A stretch of 64,000 nt of DNA from Minwuia sp. (GTDB lineage: Bacteria > Pseudomonadota > Alphaproteobacteria > Minwuiales > Minwuiaceae), in assembly GCA_029210175.1 (NCBI GenBank), contig JARGPL010000027.1:62001-126000 (forward strand). The letters run 5' to 3'. Below are positions 61,030-64,000 of the stretch, piece by piece. The first letter of the stretch is position 1. Every line of letters begins with the position of its first letter. Position numbers and translations under genes: made by a program. The notes below the pieces were generated by a model. The model worked only from the letters and a program-made list of their open reading frames with translations. It ran no database searches and was not told the origin of the DNA.

Positions 61030-62043
61030 TCAGCGACGGCTGAACAGACCAAGAAAACCCGTCCTGCGCTGTGGCGGGCGCTGTTCCAGCCGACCATCGG
61101 CGATCTGCGGCTGCGCGCCGCCATCGACCCGGTCCATGCGCTGCGCCAGGCGCTGCACCGCGCGCTCGACAGGCCCAAGCCCGCCGGGTCCGGAATCCTT
61201 CAATTCGCGCATTTCACTGCGCAGTTCCGCCAACTCGCGGCGCAACGTCTTCACTTCATCGACCAGCACAGCAATGTCGGCACTGGTTTTCGACCGGGTT
61301 TCACGCACATGATCGTGGCGGATCTCCGGTTCGGTTGCACGCCGGGTCGCGGGCAGGCTCTCGGGCTCCACAGCACTGCGATCCTCGGGCTTCGGCGCAT
61401 CATCGCGCCGCCGGGCCGACTGGCGCGGGTGTGACTGGGTGACAGGGGCCTCGGCGGATTCCCGGGCAGCCTCCCTTGGCATCGCCTGCCGGGCCTCTGG
61501 CGCGCGCATCGGCTCTGACTGGCGCACAGGTTCTGGCTGACGGACAGGTTCTGGCTGACGGACAGGCTCTGGCCCTGGTTCCGGCGAGAGATCGACCTGG
61601 GCCGCCCTTGGCGTCGGCACGGGATCGATGACAACAGGTTCATCCCGCGTGAAGATTGGTGCGGGCTCTGCCACGGCGGCGGCCTCGGGTGCGGCCTGGC
61701 GCGCTGCGGCGACCGGAGTCCGGCCATCGTCGCGGGCCGTGCCATCGCGCTTGCGCAGAAGATCTGTGCGGGCCGACGACAGACGGTTGATCCGGTCACG
61801 CAGGCTGGTATCCACATTGCCACTGGCGGGCGACCTGCCCCCCGTTGAATTGCAATCCGAGAGATTACCGCCAACAGCCGCCGTGTCCGAAGTCTGTGGA
61901 CGGCGCGCGGGCGCTGATGCCTGCGCACGCGGCGCAGCAGGTGACGGGCGTCGTACCGCAGAAGCGGCGACACGGGAACCCGCAGGCGGCGCGCTGAGGC
62001 TGCGACGATTCCCGACCGTGGAACCATCATTCAAAGCCGTCAT
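61030..62043 (-). CDS. Hypothetical disordered protein with PEPVRQ repeats and C-terminal coiled coil
   Basis: A 337-residue protein with no family I recognise. Residues 1-225 are Ala/Pro/Arg-rich and probably disordered, containing three to four tandem PEPVRQ(P/S) units (DNA period 18 bases). Residues about 245-310 form a heptad-like coiled coil (DEVKTLRRELAELRSEMREL). The tail GFLGLFSRR is amphipathic and basic, which could be a short membrane-association peptide. There is no signal peptide. It may be a scaffold or polar-localisation protein, but this is speculation. It is convergent with the PAS kinase. Confidence 0.65.
   Translation of the reverse strand: MTALNDGSTVGNRRSLSAPPAGSRVAASAVRRPSPAAPRAQASAPARRPQTSDTAAVGGNLSDCNSTGGRSPASGNVDTSLRDRINRLSSARTDLLRKRDGTARDDGRTPVAAARQAAPEAAAVAEPAPIFTRDEPVVIDPVPTPRAAQVDLSPEPGPEPVRQPEPVRQPEPVRQSEPMRAPEARQAMPREAARESAEAPVTQSHPRQSARRRDDAPKPEDRSAVEPESLPATRRATEPEIRHDHVRETRSKTSADIAVLVDEVKTLRRELAELRSEMRELKDSGPGGLGPVERAVQRLAQRMDRVDGGAQPQIADGRLEQRPPQRRTGFLGLFSRR
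61515..61568 (-). repeat. 18-bp tandem repeat encoding PEPVRQ
   Basis: Three near-identical 18-bp units (plus-strand reading CTGGCTGACGGACAGGTT with variants) encode the PEPVRQ array of the disordered protein. They keep frame, so copy-number change would lengthen the linker without disrupting the protein. Confidence 0.8.
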
Positions 62044-62210
62044 GAACCATCTCCCGTTTCAATCCGTTGTTGGCCACGATCAGGAACCCCGATCAGGTTG
62101 GCCACATCATCCGCACGATTGGCGGTTCGGCAAGTCATCGATCGCAACTGGATAAGCAAGATACAGGCCAGATGCACATACTGCCGATCAATTTCCAGTC
62201 ATGCGGCCTG

Positions 62211-63224
62211 TCATGCGGCCTGTCGTGCACCTGCGACGTCCACGGCGGCCAGTGCCCGGCGGATCGTTTCCGGCCCCGCCCCCGGCTGCCGCGCCTCCTC
62301 CCCCAGGATACGCCGGAACGTGCGGGCACCCGGCAGACCATTGGCAAGCCCCATCATGTGTCGGGTCATGTGAGGCAGCGGCGTCCCTGCCGTCATCTCC
62401 CGCTCCACATGCGCAATGTATCCGGCGACGACTGTTGCCAGGTCAGGGTCCGGGGCCGTGTCACCGAACAGTACACGATCCACCCCAGCCAGCAGCATCG
62501 GGCGGTGATAGGCGGCCCGGCCAAGCATCACGCCATCCAGATGATCCAGGTGCAGGACGGCATCCTCCAGCGTTTCCAGACCGCCGTTGAGGATGATCGG
62601 GACCGCCGGGAACTGCTGCTTCAACCCATGCACCAGGCCATAGTCCAGCGGCGGGACATCCCGGTTCTCCTTCGGGCTCAGACCCGCCAGCCAGGCCTTG
62701 CGCGCATGCACGATGACGGCATCGGCACCCGCGTCCACCACCCGACGCACGAAGTCCGGCAGAACCTCGGCCGGTTCCTGCTCATCAACACCGATCCGGC
62801 ATTTGACGGTGACCGGAATCGAGACTCGCGCCTTCATCGCACTGACGCATTCCGCAACACGGTGGGCATCACGCATCAGAACCGCACCGAATGCGCCATT
62901 CTGAACCCGGTCGGACGGGCACCCGCAGTTCAGATTGATCTCGTCATAACCGGCATCCGCACCCATCTGTGCACAATCGGCCAGATCAGGCGCATCCGAT
63001 CCACCGATCTGCAGGGCCACAGGATGTTCCGCCGCATCGAAACGCAGCAGCCTTTCGCGCGGCCCGTGCAGCAGGGCACCGGTCGTCACCATTTCCGTAT
63101 AGAGCCGCGCCCGACGCGATATCAGTCGCAGCAGGTACCGGTCATGCCGATCCGTCCAGTCCATCATCGGCGCAGCGGAGAAGCGATATTGCGGACAAGT
63201 GTCAGATGTCATGAAAGCCGTCAT
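62211..63224 (-). CDS. dusA: tRNA-dihydrouridine synthase A
   Basis: A 337-residue FMN enzyme reducing uridine to dihydrouridine in the tRNA D-loop. FSAAPMMDWTDRH opens the TIM barrel, and the catalytic cysteine is Cys102 in LNCGCPSDRVQ. KCRIGVDEQE, VHARKAWLAGLSPKENR and MLGRAAYHRP are DusA-specific blocks. The start at 63224 has AGGA close upstream; 63278 would add an unrelated tail and 63212 lacks a site. Housekeeping; standalone. Confidence 0.94.
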   Translation of the reverse strand: MTAFMTSDTCPQYRFSAAPMMDWTDRHDRYLLRLISRRARLYTEMVTTGALLHGPRERLLRFDAAEHPVALQIGGSDAPDLADCAQMGADAGYDEINLNCGCPSDRVQNGAFGAVLMRDAHRVAECVSAMKARVSIPVTVKCRIGVDEQEPAEVLPDFVRRVVDAGADAVIVHARKAWLAGLSPKENRDVPPLDYGLVHGLKQQFPAVPIILNGGLETLEDAVLHLDHLDGVMLGRAAYHRPMLLAGVDRVLFGDTAPDPDLATVVAGYIAHVEREMTAGTPLPHMTRHMMGLANGLPGARTFRRILGEEARQPGAGPETIRRALAAVDVAGARQAA

Positions 63225-63368
63225 CGTCCTGAATGATTTCCAACGGACATCATGCCCCAGATCCGTCGCTTTCGCCATGGCGCAGGAGACCTCAGTCAGG
63301 TCTTCCTGCTCGCCGAACTGCGCGATGGTGGGCGACCAACGACAGCCGCAGCGGTCCGGTGCCGGGCC

Positions 63369-64000
63369 TCACCTGTCCAGATCGATACGGCGCAGCCGCA
63401 GCGCGTTGGAGATGACCGAGACCGACGACAGACTCATCGCCGCAGCCGCCAGCATGGGTGACAGCAACATGCCGGTCAGCGGATAGAGCACCCCCGCCGC
63501 GATCGGCACACCGGCACTGTTGTAGGCAAAGGCGAGGAACAGGTTCTGGCGGATGTTGCGCAGGGTCGCCTGTGACAGCTTGCGGGCACGCAGGATGCCA
63601 TCCAGATCACCGCGGAGCAGCGTGATACCCGCACTCTCAACCGCAACGTCGGCACCGCTGCCCATCGCGATGCCGACAGCCGCAGCCGCAAGCGCCGGGG
63701 CATCGTTGACGCCATCGCCCGCCATCGCGACCCTGTGGCCCGACGCCTGCAACTGGTCAACCAGCGCCTTCTTGTCCACAGGCAGCAGATCCGCATGCAC
63801 CTGATCGATGCCGAGTTGATCGGCCACAGCCTGGGCTGTGACAGCCGTGTCGCCCGTCGCCATGACCACCGTCAGGCCAGCGTCCTGCAAGGCTGCGACC
63901 GCCGCTGCGGCGCCTGCCTTCACCGGATCGGAGACCGCGATCATCCCCGCATGACGACCGGCCACGGCGATGTGCATCACGGTGCGGCCCTGTCGCCGCA
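63369..64000 (-). CDS. Heavy-metal P1B-type ATPase, C-terminal part (truncated by window edge)
   Basis: The last about 210 residues of a CopA-like metal-translocating P-type ATPase; the 5' part lies beyond 64000, with the frame open to the edge ([14 protein letters not shown]). Visible are the VSDPVK loop, VVMATGD, the hinge motif [13 protein letters not shown] and two C-terminal membrane helices containing [17 protein letters not shown] and [16 protein letters not shown], both typical of copper/silver ATPases. The substrate is probably Cu(I), but the CPx motif that would confirm it is outside the window. Confidence 0.9.
   Translation of the reverse strand, partial: RRQGRTVMHIAVAGRHAGMIAVSDPVKAGAAAAVAALQDAGLTVVMATGDTAVTAQAVADQLGIDQVHADLLPVDKKALVDQLQASGHRVAMAGDGVNDAPALAAAAVGIAMGSGADVAVESAGITLLRGDLDGILRARKLSQATLRNIRQNLFLAFAYNSAGVPIAAGVLYPLTGMLLSPMLAAAAMSLSSVSVISNALRLRRIDLDR

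Noticed and set aside
1-64000. tRNA, rRNA and mobile elements
   Set aside because: I scanned the intergenic spaces and saw no tRNA-like cloverleaf with a T-loop, no rRNA, no transposase or integrase reading frame and no terminal inverted repeats. A covariance-model search could still find a small RNA I missed.

Overview
The window reads as one contiguous, gene-dense, high-GC chromosomal segment of a free-living alphaproteobacterium, plausibly Rhodospirillales-like. The signs are an RpoHII-type heat-shock sigma factor, class I lysyl-tRNA synthetase, cytoplasmic SoeABC-type sulfite dehydrogenase, an aspartate-rich (non-zinc-type) HemB, the Lhr-like helicase/PdeM repair pair, HflKC and a bactofilin. 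I see no rRNA, tRNA, insertion sequence, phage or CRISPR array. Genus-level placement is not possible by eye.

Layout. 0-9.2 kb: SCP-x-like thiolase, bactofilin, then signalling genes: a five-PAS hybrid kinase with a separate receiver, and a translationally coupled set of CHASE4 kinase, receiver, alpha/beta hydrolase and receiver-Hpt. 9.2-15.2 kb: two tandem Rieske oxygenases behind a palindromic operator candidate, DUF2065, hflC, hflK and divergent mrp. 15.2-25.4 kb: UDP-glucuronate decarboxylase, an orphan membrane protein, hyuB/hyuA with a divergent MFS transporter, arginase, a periplasmic cyclase-family hydrolase and hemB. 25.4-30.5 kb: a CaiB-type CoA-transferase joined to a ProWV-like ABC transporter, a CBS protein, enoyl-CoA hydratase and hotdog thioesterase. 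30.6-36.1 kb: a stress block (peroxiredoxin, RpoHII-like sigma, divergent MarR with a cysteine-rich tail) followed by the helicase/PdeM pair.

36.1-46.2 kb is the most distinctive part. A sigma-54-dependent response regulator (with GAFTGA) is divergent from a hybrid kinase carrying its own Hpt domain. Immediately downstream lies a 1755-residue FecR/RTX protein, and its leader contains a well-spaced -24/-12 sigma-54 promoter. Together these look like a self-contained phosphorelay controlling one giant secreted calcium-binding protein.

46.3-64 kb: AzlCD, two c-type cytochromes, an orphan EmrA-like adaptor, an overlapping PhyH-TenA pair, lysyl-tRNA synthetase, a biosynthetic/degradative thiolase, soeABC, a PAS kinase, a disordered coiled-coil protein, DusA, and the C-terminal part of a heavy-metal P-type ATPase running off the right edge.

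The best candidates for something not well described are (1) the sigma-54/hybrid kinase/FecR-RTX circuit, (2) the cysteine-tailed MarR facing RpoHII across a 71-bp inverted repeat next to a peroxiredoxin, (3) the phosphorelay operon with an embedded lipase-like hydrolase, and (4) the PhyH-TenA pair. All functional assignments rest on reading motifs by eye; no database search was run.
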